From Saccharospirillaceae bacterium (lineage in GTDB: Bacteria > Pseudomonadota > Gammaproteobacteria > Pseudomonadales > Oceanobacteraceae), in the NCBI GenBank assembly GCA_021208685.1, contig JAJOJJ010000020.1, forward strand, positions 1 to 64,000: a DNA stretch of 64,000 nt, in the 5' to 3' direction. Numbering within the stretch: position 1 is the first letter of the stretch; every line of letters begins with the position of its first letter. Below are positions 52,700 to 61,963 of this stretch, piece by piece. Under the pieces are notes generated by a model. The model had not been told where the DNA came from, searched no databases, and was given only the letters and a program-made list of their open reading frames with translations. A program made the translations under genes and the position numbers.

Positions 52700-52714
52700 G
52701 CCACAAGGCAGGCA

Positions 52715-54253
52715 TTAATCCAGCTGCGGGCCTGCGGCTACGATGGCATCGGACACATCGTATTTTTTGAAGTTGGCAATGAACTGAGCGGCCAGATTGC
52801 GCGCGGCTTCATCGTACTTCTCAGCATCGGCCCAGGTGTTACGTGGGTTCAGCAGTTTGCTGTCAACGCCTTCCAGAGTCTTGGGTACCAGCAGGTTGAA
52901 CACAGGTACTGTCTCGGTTTCAACGCCGCGCAGCTTGCCGTTCTGGATCGCAGAGATCACCGCACGGGTCGTCGGGATGCTGAAACGCTCACCACCGGCA
53001 CCGTTAGCGCCACCGGTCCAGCCGGTGTTTACCAGATACACCTGAGAATCGAACTCGGTCACACGCTTGATCAGCAGTTCCGCGTATTCGCCAGCCGGAC
53101 GCGGGAAGAATGGTGCGCCGAAGCAGGTAGAGAACGTAGACTTCAGACCTTTGCTGCCGCCCATTTCGGTAGAACCAACCAGTGCGGTGTAACCGGACAG
53201 GAAGTGGTAAGCCGCCTGTTCTTTGGTCAGGATAGATACCGGTGGCAGTACGCCGGTCATATCACAGGTCAGGAATATAACGGCTTTAGGTTCACCGGCC
53301 ATGTTTTCCAGAACGCGCTTTTCAACGTGCTCCAGCGGGTAGGCACAACGGGTGTTTTCGGTTTTGGATACGTCGGTGTAATCGGCAACGCGGGTGATCG
53401 GGTCGATCACGACGTTTTCAACGATGGCGCCGAATCTGATGGCGTTCCAGATGATCGGCTCGTTTTTCTGAGACAGATCGATGGTTTTCGCGTAGCAGCC
53501 GCCTTCGATGTTGAATACGGTGCCTTTGCCCCAGCCGTGCTCGTCGTCACCAATCAGGAAACGCTCAGGGTCAGCAGACAGGGTGGTTTTGCCGGTACCG
53601 GACAGACCGAAGAACAGACAGGTGTCGCCGTCATCGCCAACGTTGGCGGAGCAGTGCATTGGCAGCACGTCTTTTTCCGGCAGCAGGAAGTTCTGTACGC
53701 CGAACATGGCTTTCTTCATTTCACCGGCGTAACGCATACCGGCGAGCAATACTTTGCGCTGGGCAAAGTTAAGGATAACTGCGCCGTCAGAGTTGGTGCC
53801 GTCACGCTCCGGTACGCACTCGAAACCGGGTACGTTCAGGATCTGCCACTCTTCTTTGTCAGAAGGGTTGTAGGTTTCCGGACGGATAAACAGGTTGCGG
53901 CCAAACAGGTTCTGCCAGGCGGTCTGAGTGGTCATTTTAACCGGCAGGTAATGCTGCGGATCGGCACCGACGTGGACGTGTGACACGAAGCTGTCGTGCT
54001 GGGCAAGGTATTCTTCCACGCGTTCCCACAGAGCATCGAATTTGTCGGCGTCGAACGGACGGTTGATATTGCCCCAGTCGATGGCGTCTTTGCTGCTCGG
54101 CTCTTCGACGATGAAGCGGTCCATCGGAGAACGCCCAGTGCGGATACCAGTCTCAACAACCAGTGCGCCGTTGTCCTGCAGCTGGCCTTCGCCACGCAGA
54201 ATTGCTTGTTCTACCAGTAACGGTGTCGATAAATCGGTGTAAACAGTGGTCAT
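52715..54253 (-). CDS. pckA: phosphoenolpyruvate carboxykinase (ATP)
   Basis: 512 residues. It converts oxaloacetate and ATP to phosphoenolpyruvate, the entry step of gluconeogenesis from C4 acids. The kinase P-loop [20 protein letters not shown] lies near residue 220. The PEPCK-specific DDEHGWG metal site follows, and the substrate region [19 protein letters not shown] lies near the start. Length is a little shorter than the E. coli enzyme (540) and normal for pseudomonads. It sits downstream of hslO, as in enteric bacteria. The 54254-54470 gap shows no gene. Confidence 0.97.
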   Translation of the reverse strand: MTTVYTDLSTPLLVEQAILRGEGQLQDNGALVVETGIRTGRSPMDRFIVEEPSSKDAIDWGNINRPFDADKFDALWERVEEYLAQHDSFVSHVHVGADPQHYLPVKMTTQTAWQNLFGRNLFIRPETYNPSDKEEWQILNVPGFECVPERDGTNSDGAVILNFAQRKVLLAGMRYAGEMKKAMFGVQNFLLPEKDVLPMHCSANVGDDGDTCLFFGLSGTGKTTLSADPERFLIGDDEHGWGKGTVFNIEGGCYAKTIDLSQKNEPIIWNAIRFGAIVENVVIDPITRVADYTDVSKTENTRCAYPLEHVEKRVLENMAGEPKAVIFLTCDMTGVLPPVSILTKEQAAYHFLSGYTALVGSTEMGGSKGLKSTFSTCFGAPFFPRPAGEYAELLIKRVTEFDSQVYLVNTGWTGGANGAGGERFSIPTTRAVISAIQNGKLRGVETETVPVFNLLVPKTLEGVDSKLLNPRNTWADAEKYDEAARNLAAQFIANFKKYDVSDAIVAAGPQLD

Positions 54254-54470
54254 ATATCGGTGCCCAAACGGGTCCTCATAATTTGCGCACGGCTTGTGGC
54301 CATACTCTGATGTTCTCTATACCGCCCTGAGGGTACACGGGCGAACCCAAAGTTGAAGGCGCGTGATTATGCCAGAAAATTGGTTAAACGCTAAGCCCTG
54401 TCTTTTGTGGTGAAACCGCTGTCCCGAAATGCCCCCTTGCGCGGAGGCTGACGGGTCTTTGCCTGCCCGC

Positions 54471-55328
54471 TCAGTGCGGGTTGCGTTCCGGAAACAGTGC
54501 TTCTACCTGAGGGCGGTCGAAGACGTAATTCTGTTGGCAGAATTCGCAGGTGATATCAATTTTACCGTTCTCTTCGATCATGCTGTTCAGTTCGTCATAA
54601 CCCATCTGGTGCAGGGCGTTGGCGATGCGAGGCTTGGAGCAGGTGCAGAAGAAGCTCAGTTCGGACGCCGGGTAAATACGGGTCTGTTCTTCGTGGAACA
54701 GGCGGTGCAGAACCGTTGCCGCATCCAGTCCCAGCAGTTCGTCGTTGCGGATGGTGGAAGCCAGATGGCCGATCCGGTCCCAGGCGTCGGTATCGCTGAT
54801 CTGACCGGCGGGGGTCGGCATTTTCTGCAGCATCAGACCGGCGGCTGTCTGACCGTCGCAGGCCAGCCAGAAGTGGCTGCCCAGCTGTTCGGACTGGGTG
54901 AAGTATTCCTCCAGTGCCTGGGCGATATTACCGCTGTTGATGCTGACAATGCCCTGATAACGCTGGCCCTGTTCCGGTTCGATGGTGATGACCAGCTGGC
55001 CGTCGTCAAACCGCAGTTCGCTGTCGCCGGCACGTTCGTCGTAACGGGCAATGGCGCGCAGCTGGCCTTTTTCGTTCGTTTCGGCCTGCAGTAAAGAGAC
55101 GTTGCCGGGCAGACGCATTTGCAGGGTCAGGCGTCCGGCAAATTTCAGGCTGGCGCTGAGCAGGGCGGTGGCGGCCATCAGTTCGCCCACGGCCATGGCA
55201 ATGCGTGGCGGGTACTGATGGCGGCGCAGCACTTCGCGGTAGCTGTCCTGCAGATGGGTAATTTCACCGCGGATGTCGGTGTTGTCGAAGCTGAAACGCT
55301 GCAGCATGTCGCGGTTGGTTTTGCTCAT
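54471..55328 (-). CDS. hslO: redox-regulated chaperone Hsp33
   Basis: 285 residues from the ATG at 55328, one base after the hslR stop. Hsp33 is a cytosolic holdase switched on by oxidation. The zinc/redox switch is intact: FCTCSKPRI and CEFCQQNY near residues 226 and 262 supply four cysteines. The N-terminal domain matches the family (FDNTDIRGEITHLQDSYREV). The position after yrfG and hslR and before pckA copies the enteric heat-shock cluster. Confidence 0.96.
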   Translation of the reverse strand: MSKTNRDMLQRFSFDNTDIRGEITHLQDSYREVLRRHQYPPRIAMAVGELMAATALLSASLKFAGRLTLQMRLPGNVSLLQAETNEKGQLRAIARYDERAGDSELRFDDGQLVITIEPEQGQRYQGIVSINSGNIAQALEEYFTQSEQLGSHFWLACDGQTAAGLMLQKMPTPAGQISDTDAWDRIGHLASTIRNDELLGLDAATVLHRLFHEEQTRIYPASELSFFCTCSKPRIANALHQMGYDELNSMIEENGKIDITCEFCQQNYVFDRPQVEALFPERNPH

Positions 55329-55329
55329 G

Positions 55330-55728
55330 TCAGTAATCCTGATTGTGCTCAAAGCGACGCATGTCACGGCGCTCTTTTTTGTTGGGTTTGTGGTCGGGCA
55401 CCTGCATGGCGGTTTTCATAATGCGCCGCCGTTCGGTTTCATCCATGCGCCGTTTGATGCTTTCCGGTGTTTCTTCATACAGCAGGTGTGCTTCCGGCGC
55501 ACCGCGGCGCTGATCCGAGAGGGCGGTGATCAGCACTTCTTTCTGGTCGAAGCCCTGCCGGATGCTGAGGCGGGCGCCCAGTTCGGCGCTTTTGCTGACT
55601 TTGCAGCGCTGACCGTCGACGTGCACCTTGCCGCCTTCAATCGCGGCCTTGGCCAGTGCGCGGGTTTTAAAAAAACGCGCCGCCCAGAGCCATTTGTCGA
55701 GGCGGATTTTTTCTTTGTTGTCTGTCAT
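55330..55728 (-). CDS. hslR: ribosome-associated heat shock protein Hsp15
   Basis: 132 residues. An S4 RNA-binding domain at the N-terminus (IRLDKWLWAARFFKTRALAK, GGKVHVDGQRCKVSKSAELG) precedes a basic C-terminal tail (MQVPDHKPNKKERRDMRRFE). Hsp15 binds 50S subunits that carry a nascent chain after aborted translation and helps free the tRNA. It starts three bases after yrfG and is followed by hslO within one base, so the three genes are co-expressed. Confidence 0.95.
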   Translation of the reverse strand: MTDNKEKIRLDKWLWAARFFKTRALAKAAIEGGKVHVDGQRCKVSKSAELGARLSIRQGFDQKEVLITALSDQRRGAPEAHLLYEETPESIKRRMDETERRRIMKTAMQVPDHKPNKKERRDMRRFEHNQDY

Positions 55729-55731
55729 ATC

Positions 55732-56388
55732 TTAAAAATCCAGCTCATCAAAATGATGAATGCCGGGAAAACGGCTGTCGGTGTTGGGTTCTTTCTGGCT
55801 GTCGGGATGGAAAATCGCCAGCAGGAAAGCGATGCCCCAGCGGGCGGCGGATTCTAGCACAGGCTGGCTGTCGTCGATCAGCAGGGTGCGGGCCGGATCG
55901 AAGTCTTCATCACGCTGCAGGTGATCCCAGAATGCCTGACTTTCTTTCGGTTCGCGGTAGTCGTGGGAGCTGATGACGCGGTCGACCAGCTGATCGAGTC
56001 CGGTGCGTTCCATTTTCAGGTTTACGCTGTCTCGGTGCGCGTTGGTGACGATCACCGTGCGCTTACCCAGTTGTTTCAGGCGGGCAAGAAAATCCTGTAC
56101 ATGCGGGCGGAACCCAATTTTATGCTGAACGTCGCGTTTCAGTTCGGCGATGGGCAGGCCGGTGAGTTCGGTCCAGTAATCGAGACAGTACCAGTCGAGG
56201 GTGCCGCGCAGGCCGATAAAGCTTTTGTTCAGCTCGGCCAGGGCGGCTTCTTCACTCAGTCCGTGCTGGCGGGCGTAGACCGCAGGCAGGTGATTGAGCC
56301 AGAAGTAGTTGTCAAAATGCAGATCCAGCAGAGTGCCATCCATGTCCAGCAGCACGGTATCAATTTGTTGCCAGTCGGTCAGGCTCAT
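55732..56388 (-). CDS. yrfG: GMP/IMP nucleotidase, HAD superfamily
   Basis: 218 residues. HAD motif I is DMDGTLLDLHFDNYFW (nucleophile and acid-base Asp), motif II is IVTNAHRD, and motif III/IV is represented by EPKESQAFW and LLIDDSQPVL. YrfG of E. coli dephosphorylates purine ribonucleotides with preference for GMP and IMP. It heads the yrfG-hslR-hslO operon and diverges from nudE, sharing a 44-base intergenic region. Confidence 0.93.
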   Translation of the reverse strand: MSLTDWQQIDTVLLDMDGTLLDLHFDNYFWLNHLPAVYARQHGLSEEAALAELNKSFIGLRGTLDWYCLDYWTELTGLPIAELKRDVQHKIGFRPHVQDFLARLKQLGKRTVIVTNAHRDSVNLKMERTGLDQLVDRVISSHDYREPKESQAFWDHLQRDEDFDPARTLLIDDSQPVLESAARWGIAFLLAIFHPDSQKEPNTDSRFPGIHHFDELDF

Positions 56389-56432
56389 AGGGTTATACTC
56401 GCAATCGGAATGTCTATTAAAACAGGGCTGTT

Positions 56433-56999
56433 ATGCATAAAAAACCACAGATTTTGCAGCGTCATCTGGTGGCGCAGAGCCGTTTGTTCCGGGTGGAATC
56501 CTTTGATCTGCGCTTCAGCAATGGCGTTGAGCGGACTTATGAGCGTCTGATGCCCGGTGGTTCCGGGGCGGTGATGCTGGTCGCGCTGCTGGATAACGAT
56601 ACGATTGCCCTGATCCGGGAATATGGGGGCGGAATTGAAGATTACACCCTGACTCTGCCAAAAGGTGCCATTGATCTGGGCGAGAGCCTGCGCGAAGCCT
56701 GTAACCGTGAGCTGCAGGAAGAAATCGGCTATGGCGCGCGGGAGTTTATCCACCTGAAAAAGCTCAGCTTATCGCCCAGTTATATGAGTGGCGGTATTGA
56801 TGTGGTGCTGGCCCGTGATCTGTATGAGTCGAAGCTGGAAGGGGATGAGCCGGAGCCACTGGAGCTGGTGCCCTGGAAGCTGGACAACCTGCACGAACTG
56901 TACAGCCGCGAAGATTGCACCGAAGGCCGGGCGATTGCTGCGCTGGCATTGGCTCAGGAATTTCTGGCCGGACGTTTTGCCGGTGACGTTCTGCACTGA
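56433..56999 (+). CDS. nudE: ADP compounds hydrolase NudE (Nudix)
   Basis: 188 residues. The Nudix box is complete: GAIDLGESLREACNRELQEE then IGYG. NudE hydrolyses ADP-ribose, NADH and diadenosine phosphates to AMP-containing products. The surrounding segments (RFSNGVERTYERLMPGG, IREYGGGIEDYTLTLPKG, LSLSPSYMSGG) match the NudE subfamily. The order nudE divergent from yrfG-hslR-hslO is the enteric arrangement. It ends six bases before the convergent hybrid kinase gene, with no visible terminator between. Confidence 0.94.
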   Translation: MHKKPQILQRHLVAQSRLFRVESFDLRFSNGVERTYERLMPGGSGAVMLVALLDNDTIALIREYGGGIEDYTLTLPKGAIDLGESLREACNRELQEEIGYGAREFIHLKKLSLSPSYMSGGIDVVLARDLYESKLEGDEPEPLELVPWKLDNLHELYSREDCTEGRAIAALALAQEFLAGRFAGDVLH

Positions 57000-57005
57000 G
57001 TGGGG

Positions 57006-59447
57006 TCAGGAAGGGAGGCTGGTGGGCAGGAAATCGGCGATGACCTTGCCCAGGGTGTCCAGTTTGATGGGCTTGCTGATAAAGCCGTTCATTCCGGCCG
57101 CCAGACAACGTTCTTTGTCTTCCAGCATGGCGTTGGCGGTGAGGGCAATAATAGGCACATGGTTCTTATGGCTGCTGAGGTCGCGGATGCGCTCGGTGGC
57201 GGTAATGCCGTCCATGACCGGCATGTTTACATCCATTAAAATCAGGTCGTAGTCGTTGCTCAGCACTTCGGCGATGGCCTGCTCTCCGTTCGCCACGGTG
57301 GTGCATTTCAGGCCCATACGGCTGAGCATGCGTTCGGCAATTTTCTGATTGACGGTATTGTCTTCGGCCAGCAGCACGCGGCCATGCAGGGTCTGGTTCT
57401 GCACGGGCCTGACCGATTCCTGTTCCGGCACTGAGCCTTCGTGTAGCGGCAGTTGCAGGGTGAATGTACTGCCGTGGCCAATCTCAGAGCTGAGGTTAAT
57501 ATCGCCGTGCATGGCTTTGGCCAGATGACGGCTGATGGTCAGTCCTAAGCCGGTGCCGCCGTATTTGCGGCTGGTGCTGGTGTCGGCCTGCTTGAAGGCG
57601 GAGAAAATCTGCTCGGTTTTATCGGCAGCAATGCCGATGCCGCTGTCGCGAACTTCAATATTCAGCAGGTAGCGGAAGTCTTCCTGCTGCTGGCCGCTGA
57701 CGCGGATTTCAATGCGTCCCTTATCGGTAAATTTCAGGGCATTGCTGACCAGATTGGTGATGATTTGCCGCACCCGCTTAGGATCACCGCGCCAGTTGGC
57801 GGGCAGACCGGCGTCGTAGTAGTACACCAGCGATAACCCTTTGCGCCGCACCGGTTCGTTAAACAGCTGGTAGATGTCGGTGAGCAGGCGGTTGAGATCA
57901 AAATCAATCTGTTCAATTTCCAGGTTGCCGGATTCAATCTTCGACAGGTCGAGAATGTCGTTGATGATGTCGAGCAGGGCGTGGGAGGAGCTGTGAATAA
58001 TATCCAGATAATGACGCTGATCCTGAGATAAGGGGGAATCCAGCAGCAGTTCACTGGCACCGAGGATGCCATTCATCGGCGTGCGGATTTCATGGCTCAT
58101 GTTGGCCAGAAAAATGGATTTGCTGCGGTTGGCGCTTTCGGCCTGTTCGAGGGCTTCACGGATGCGGATATTGGCGGTTTCCAGCGCCCGCTGATTCGCG
58201 ACGGCTTCGGTAATGTCCAGACCGGCGAGCAGCACTTCCTGGTGATCGCCACTGTCGATACGGGTCAGGCGCCAGCTGATGGTGGATTCTTTTCCGCTGG
58301 CGGAAACCAGCGGAAATTCAGTTGCCAGACTACCCGCATGACTGCCGAGCAATTGTTGCCAGTCGTGACGTAAACGCGCGGCATAGGTTTTGGGCAGCAG
58401 GTAATCCAGCGGTTGGTGGCGTAACTGCTTTTTGTCCATTTCCAGCAGATCCTGCACGGGCTGGTTGATGCGCTGGATGTTGCCCTGCTGGTCACACACC
58501 AGCAGCAGGGTCTGCATGGAATCAAAATAGGCACGCACGCGCTGCTGCTCTGCGCGCAGTTTGCCTTCCATGTAGTGCCGCTTGCTGATGTCGTCGCCGG
58601 TCAGAAGAATGTAATCGCGGCCATTCAGATGCCAGGGCTGAGCGTGTACGGCCCAGCGACCTTCATCACCATGACGGTCGATGAGCGTGCACTCGAAGTC
58701 CACCACCGTCTGGCTGTCGAGCGATTGCTGCAGATAGCGGACGATTCTGGCCCGTTCGGCTGCGGGCTGAATATCCGACAGGTGTTGATCCCGACCTCCG
58801 GCAAACAGCGCATTAAAGCGTGGGTTTGCATCAAGAATAAGTTGCTGGGCGTTGAGGCGGACGGCGATGCCGCTCATATTTTCCCAGCTCAGGCTGTGCT
58901 GCAGACTCTGACGATCAAGCTGATCGCGCAAAGGCCGGATCAGATGGTGGAAACCGGCGAACAGAATAATGATGACGGCAATATCCGCGAGGGCAGCACC
59001 AATCCAGCCCTGAAAATAATGCTGACGGATCTGGCTGAGCGATTTGCTGACCACCAGACCGTAGCCATTGCCCAGTGGTTGCAGGTACCGGATGTAGGTA
59101 TGTTGCTGCTCATCAACCTGTTGCAGGCCACTTTCCCCCTGTGCCGCCAGTAATAATGCGGCACGGCTGATGCCCGGTTGTGGCGGCTGCTGAGTGCTGA
59201 CATCATCACCCTGTAATACTCCGACCTGAACCGATAATCCCTGACTGCGCAAATAGCTGAATTCAAAATGGCCCGGCAGGGTGTCGGAGTTAAGCTGCCA
59301 CTGCTGCCGGAGATTGGCCGCCAGACGCTGCAGCTCATCTTGCTGGTATTTGACGTCGTGCAGATACAGCAGCAGGCTGGTGACAACCGTAATAAGCAGG
59401 GTTGAGGCCAGTGCCAGCATCCAGAGGTATTTTATGTGGCGGCCCAT
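57006..59447 (-). CDS. hybrid sensor histidine kinase with receiver domain
   Basis: 813 residues. Transmembrane helices at about 7-29 and 148-172 enclose a periplasmic sensor of ~120 residues. Two PAS domains (about 185-295 and 305-415) follow. Next come a HisKA dimerisation domain with His452 in FLANMSHEIRTPMNGILG, a HATPase domain with LVSNALKF, DSGIGI and KYGGTGLGL, and a C-terminal receiver with AEDNTVNQ and phosphoacceptor Asp739 in LILMDVNMPVMDG. It resembles BarA/ArcB-type kinases but has no HPt domain, so an external HPt partner is expected. The signal is unknown. It is read behind lrgB with a ~45-base gap. Confidence 0.93.
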   Translation of the reverse strand: MGRHIKYLWMLALASTLLITVVTSLLLYLHDVKYQQDELQRLAANLRQQWQLNSDTLPGHFEFSYLRSQGLSVQVGVLQGDDVSTQQPPQPGISRAALLLAAQGESGLQQVDEQQHTYIRYLQPLGNGYGLVVSKSLSQIRQHYFQGWIGAALADIAVIIILFAGFHHLIRPLRDQLDRQSLQHSLSWENMSGIAVRLNAQQLILDANPRFNALFAGGRDQHLSDIQPAAERARIVRYLQQSLDSQTVVDFECTLIDRHGDEGRWAVHAQPWHLNGRDYILLTGDDISKRHYMEGKLRAEQQRVRAYFDSMQTLLLVCDQQGNIQRINQPVQDLLEMDKKQLRHQPLDYLLPKTYAARLRHDWQQLLGSHAGSLATEFPLVSASGKESTISWRLTRIDSGDHQEVLLAGLDITEAVANQRALETANIRIREALEQAESANRSKSIFLANMSHEIRTPMNGILGASELLLDSPLSQDQRHYLDIIHSSSHALLDIINDILDLSKIESGNLEIEQIDFDLNRLLTDIYQLFNEPVRRKGLSLVYYYDAGLPANWRGDPKRVRQIITNLVSNALKFTDKGRIEIRVSGQQQEDFRYLLNIEVRDSGIGIAADKTEQIFSAFKQADTSTSRKYGGTGLGLTISRHLAKAMHGDINLSSEIGHGSTFTLQLPLHEGSVPEQESVRPVQNQTLHGRVLLAEDNTVNQKIAERMLSRMGLKCTTVANGEQAIAEVLSNDYDLILMDVNMPVMDGITATERIRDLSSHKNHVPIIALTANAMLEDKERCLAAGMNGFISKPIKLDTLGKVIADFLPTSLPS

Positions 59448-59491
59448 AATGCGTCCTTTGCCGAATATCCCTTAACAATAGATGCTTGTGG

Positions 59492-60175
59492 TCAGACAAT
59501 CCAAGGCAAAACCAGCGCATGTAACGTGGCGGTCAGCGTCATGGCCATGGCCGCGTAAGCTGACTGCTGTGGTCCTAATTCCAGAGCACGGCTGGTGCCG
59601 ATCGCGTGAGCGCAGATTCCCAGTGTCAGGCCGAGGGTTTGGGGTTCATCCATACGCAGCAGTTTAAGCAGGGGCGGAATCATTAATGCGCCGAGTATGC
59701 CGGTAATAATGACAAAGGCGGAAGCCAGGGCGCTGATGCCACCGACCTGATCGCTGATGGCAAGCGCCACCGGAGTGGTAATGGATTTGGTGTAGATCGT
59801 ACGGGTGATGGCGTCATCACCAATCCAGACGTGAGCCAGCAGCACTGCACAGGCAATGGTGGTGCCGCTGCCGATCGTCACCGCCAGAGCAATGCGCAGC
59901 CACTGTTTGCGCATGGTATGAATAAACTGATAGAGCGGTACCGCCAGCATGACGACCACCGGCCCCAGCATCTGGTTCAGGTAATCACCGCCCAGCATAT
60001 AGGTCTGATAGGAAACACCGCTCAGTTCAAGACAGGACACAACCAGTGCAACGCCGGTCAGAATCGGCGGAATAAAGGCATTATTCCCCAGACGGCGATA
60101 GAGTTGCTGACCGGCAAGAAAAGCCGCAATGGTCAGTGCGGCCCAGAATAACGGCAGACTGAACAGTTGAGTCAT
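59492..60175 (-). CDS. LrgB/CidB family membrane protein
   Basis: 227 residues with about seven membrane helices. The LrgB family features are present: PVALAISDQVGGISALAS and LGLTLGICAHAIGTSRALEL near the C-terminus. LrgAB/CidAB pairs are compared to holin-antiholin systems and have been linked to cell lysis control and, in some bacteria and plants, to pyruvate or glycolate transport. The start overlaps the lrgA-like stop by four bases. The hybrid kinase follows on the same strand. Confidence 0.92.
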   Translation of the reverse strand: MTQLFSLPLFWAALTIAAFLAGQQLYRRLGNNAFIPPILTGVALVVSCLELSGVSYQTYMLGGDYLNQMLGPVVVMLAVPLYQFIHTMRKQWLRIALAVTIGSGTTIACAVLLAHVWIGDDAITRTIYTKSITTPVALAISDQVGGISALASAFVIITGILGALMIPPLLKLLRMDEPQTLGLTLGICAHAIGTSRALELGPQQSAYAAMAMTLTATLHALVLPWIV

Positions 60176-60510
60176 AAGCCTGACTTACCTCCCTTGCGCA
60201 TGATCAGCGCGCTGACCAGCGCTCCCGGAATCAGGCTGATCGCCAGAATCAGCAGCAGCAGGGTGCCGTGTTCGGCCAGCAGTGGTTTTTGCGTGATGAT
60301 GCCAACGCTGACCGGAATCAGAAATAAGGGCAGCAGGGGAGACAGGGTCTGGGTAATGCGTTGCAGGTTGTCCGGGGTTTTGCCGCGCAGGATCAGCGCC
60401 AGCAATAACAGCAACATGCCAACAATAGATGCCGGAACGGGAAGGTGCAGCAGTGTTTGTAACAGAGATCCCAGCAGCAGAAAGATCAGCAGGGTAAGGA
60501 GGCCGGACAT
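60172..60510 (-). CDS. LrgA/CidA family membrane protein
   Basis: 112 residues with four predicted membrane helices. The family core LHLPVPASIVGMLLLLLAL and LIPVSVGIITQKPLL, then ILAISLIPGALVSALIM, matches LrgA/CidA (YohJ-like). It is proposed to form oligomeric membrane pores with its LrgB partner, encoded by the overlapping downstream gene. It lies immediately downstream of the tRNA-Leu gene on the same strand. Confidence 0.9.
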   Translation of the reverse strand: MSGLLTLLIFLLLGSLLQTLLHLPVPASIVGMLLLLLALILRGKTPDNLQRITQTLSPLLPLFLIPVSVGIITQKPLLAEHGTLLLLILAISLIPGALVSALIMRKGGKSGL

Positions 60511-60529
60511 ACGTCTGCTCCTGAAAAGT

Positions 60530-60614
60530 TGGTGCGGAAGGAGAGACTCGAACTCTCACGCCGTGAAGCGCTGGAACCTAAATCCAGTGTGTCTACCAAT
60601 TTCACCACTTCCGC
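60530..60614 (-). tRNA. tRNA-Leu (anticodon UAG)
   Basis: The minus strand gives a complete class II tRNA of 85 bases with encoded CCA: acceptor GCGGAAG pairs with CTTCCGC, D-arm TGGTGAAATTGGTAGACA, anticodon stem CTGGA/TCCAG around loop TTTAGGT (anticodon TAG, reading CUA), a long variable arm GCGCTTCACGGCGT, and T-arm GAGAGTTCGAGTCTCTC. All features fit tRNA-Leu. Confidence 0.95.
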
Positions 60615-60851
60615 GATTCAGGGCGCGGATATTATACAACTCGGTTGCCCTTGCCAAGGGCGGCGCCGCTGAATAATTCTGCACAGCGTCGTGTGCGTGC
60701 TGCCCAGTGCCGGGATAAGGCGTCGACCGAAGCGGAGACCGGCGTATCCTGGGTTGCTCAGGGTTCGGGTCGCTTCTCTGTCATGCCGGTCTTCGCTGCT
60801 GGCACTGAAGGGGTACGTTCATGTATGGTGCCCTTTTTTGCATAACAGGGA

Positions 60852-61874
60852 ATGGCTATGCCTTCAGATAATCATTTGGCCAGTAATATTCTGCTGAGCG
60901 CGGCGGCGGTCGTAATCGTGATCGCCGGTATTAAAAGTGCTGCGGCCATGCTGGTCCCCTTTTTACTGGCGGTGTTTATTGCCATCCTCAGTGCGCCACT
61001 GTTGCGCTGGCTTACCAACCATAAAGTCCCCGGCGTTCTGGCCGTGCTGATTCTGGTGGTTGGCTTCCTGTTGCTGGGTACCGTACTGGCGTCTTTTGTG
61101 GGCGGCACGCTGACCGCTTTCTATAAAGATATGCCACTGTATGAACAGAAGTTGCAGGCACTGACCGGGCAGGGTGTTACCTGGCTGCGCAGCATGGGGG
61201 TTGAGGTGGCGGATAATGTGATCCGTGAATACATCAATCCGGGCGTCGTGATGAGAACCGTCGCTTCGGTCTTTAATGGTCTGGGCGGCGTTCTTACCAA
61301 TACTTTCCTGATTCTGTTTACGGTCATTTTTATTCTGCTTGAAGCATCCAGTTTTCCGGCCAAGGTGAAGCGGGCCTTCGGAGAAGAAACCCAGGCCTTT
61401 GCCCACTTCGAGCGCTTTTCTGAATCGGTACAGCAATATCTGATGATTAAAACCGTGGTCAGCTTTGGCACGGGTCTGACGGTCGGCCTGCTGTTGGCTC
61501 TGATCGGTGTGGACTATTGGGCATTGTGGGCACTGGTCGCCTTTCTGCTGAATTACATCCCCAATATCGGTTCAATCATTGCCGCCGTTCCTGCGGTATT
61601 GATCGCTCTGATTCAGATAGGGCCAGGAGCCGCCTTACTGACGGCTGGCGTCTATGTGCTGGTGAACACCCTGTTTGGCAATGTGGTTGAACCCCGGCTG
61701 ATGGGGCGTTCGCTGGGGTTATCGACGCTGGTGGTGTTTTTATCTCTGGTATTCTGGGGCTGGATTCTTGGGCCGGTCGGAATGCTGCTGTCGATACCGC
61801 TGACCATGGTGGTGAAGATTGCGCTGGAAACCCGGCCACAATCGCGCTGGATCGCCACCCTGCTTGATCACTGA
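60852..61874 (+). CDS. AI-2E transporter family permease (PerM-like)
   Basis: 340 residues with seven to eight predicted membrane helices. Family signatures: an N-terminal VPFLLAVFIAILSAPLLRWL, then FLLNYIPNIGSIIAAVPAVL and a final LVFWGWILGPVGMLLSIPLT. Members include the E. coli AI-2 exporter TqsA and Na+/H+ exchangers; the substrate here cannot be assigned. The start was taken at the ATG that gives a short hydrophilic lead into helix 1. It is followed by the response regulator gene after about 90 bases. Confidence 0.92.
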   Translation: MAMPSDNHLASNILLSAAAVVIVIAGIKSAAAMLVPFLLAVFIAILSAPLLRWLTNHKVPGVLAVLILVVGFLLLGTVLASFVGGTLTAFYKDMPLYEQKLQALTGQGVTWLRSMGVEVADNVIREYINPGVVMRTVASVFNGLGGVLTNTFLILFTVIFILLEASSFPAKVKRAFGEETQAFAHFERFSESVQQYLMIKTVVSFGTGLTVGLLLALIGVDYWALWALVAFLLNYIPNIGSIIAAVPAVLIALIQIGPGAALLTAGVYVLVNTLFGNVVEPRLMGRSLGLSTLVVFLSLVFWGWILGPVGMLLSIPLTMVVKIALETRPQSRWIATLLDH

Positions 61875-61963
61875 TCTGCTCAGCGCAGCATGAGCAAAGA
61901 AGGGTAAAAACACTGCCGGCTGCGTTGCTGGCAGCGCTAGACTGGGCGCAACGGAGGATGTTG

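Noticed and set aside
52552-52704. Longer N-terminus for Tex
   Set aside because: The added residues run through the pckA terminator hairpin and have no similarity to the family; the ATG at 52551 has a strong ribosome binding site.
52697-53983. 428-codon open frame antisense to pckA
   Set aside because: It is a shadow of the strongly conserved pckA gene on the other strand.
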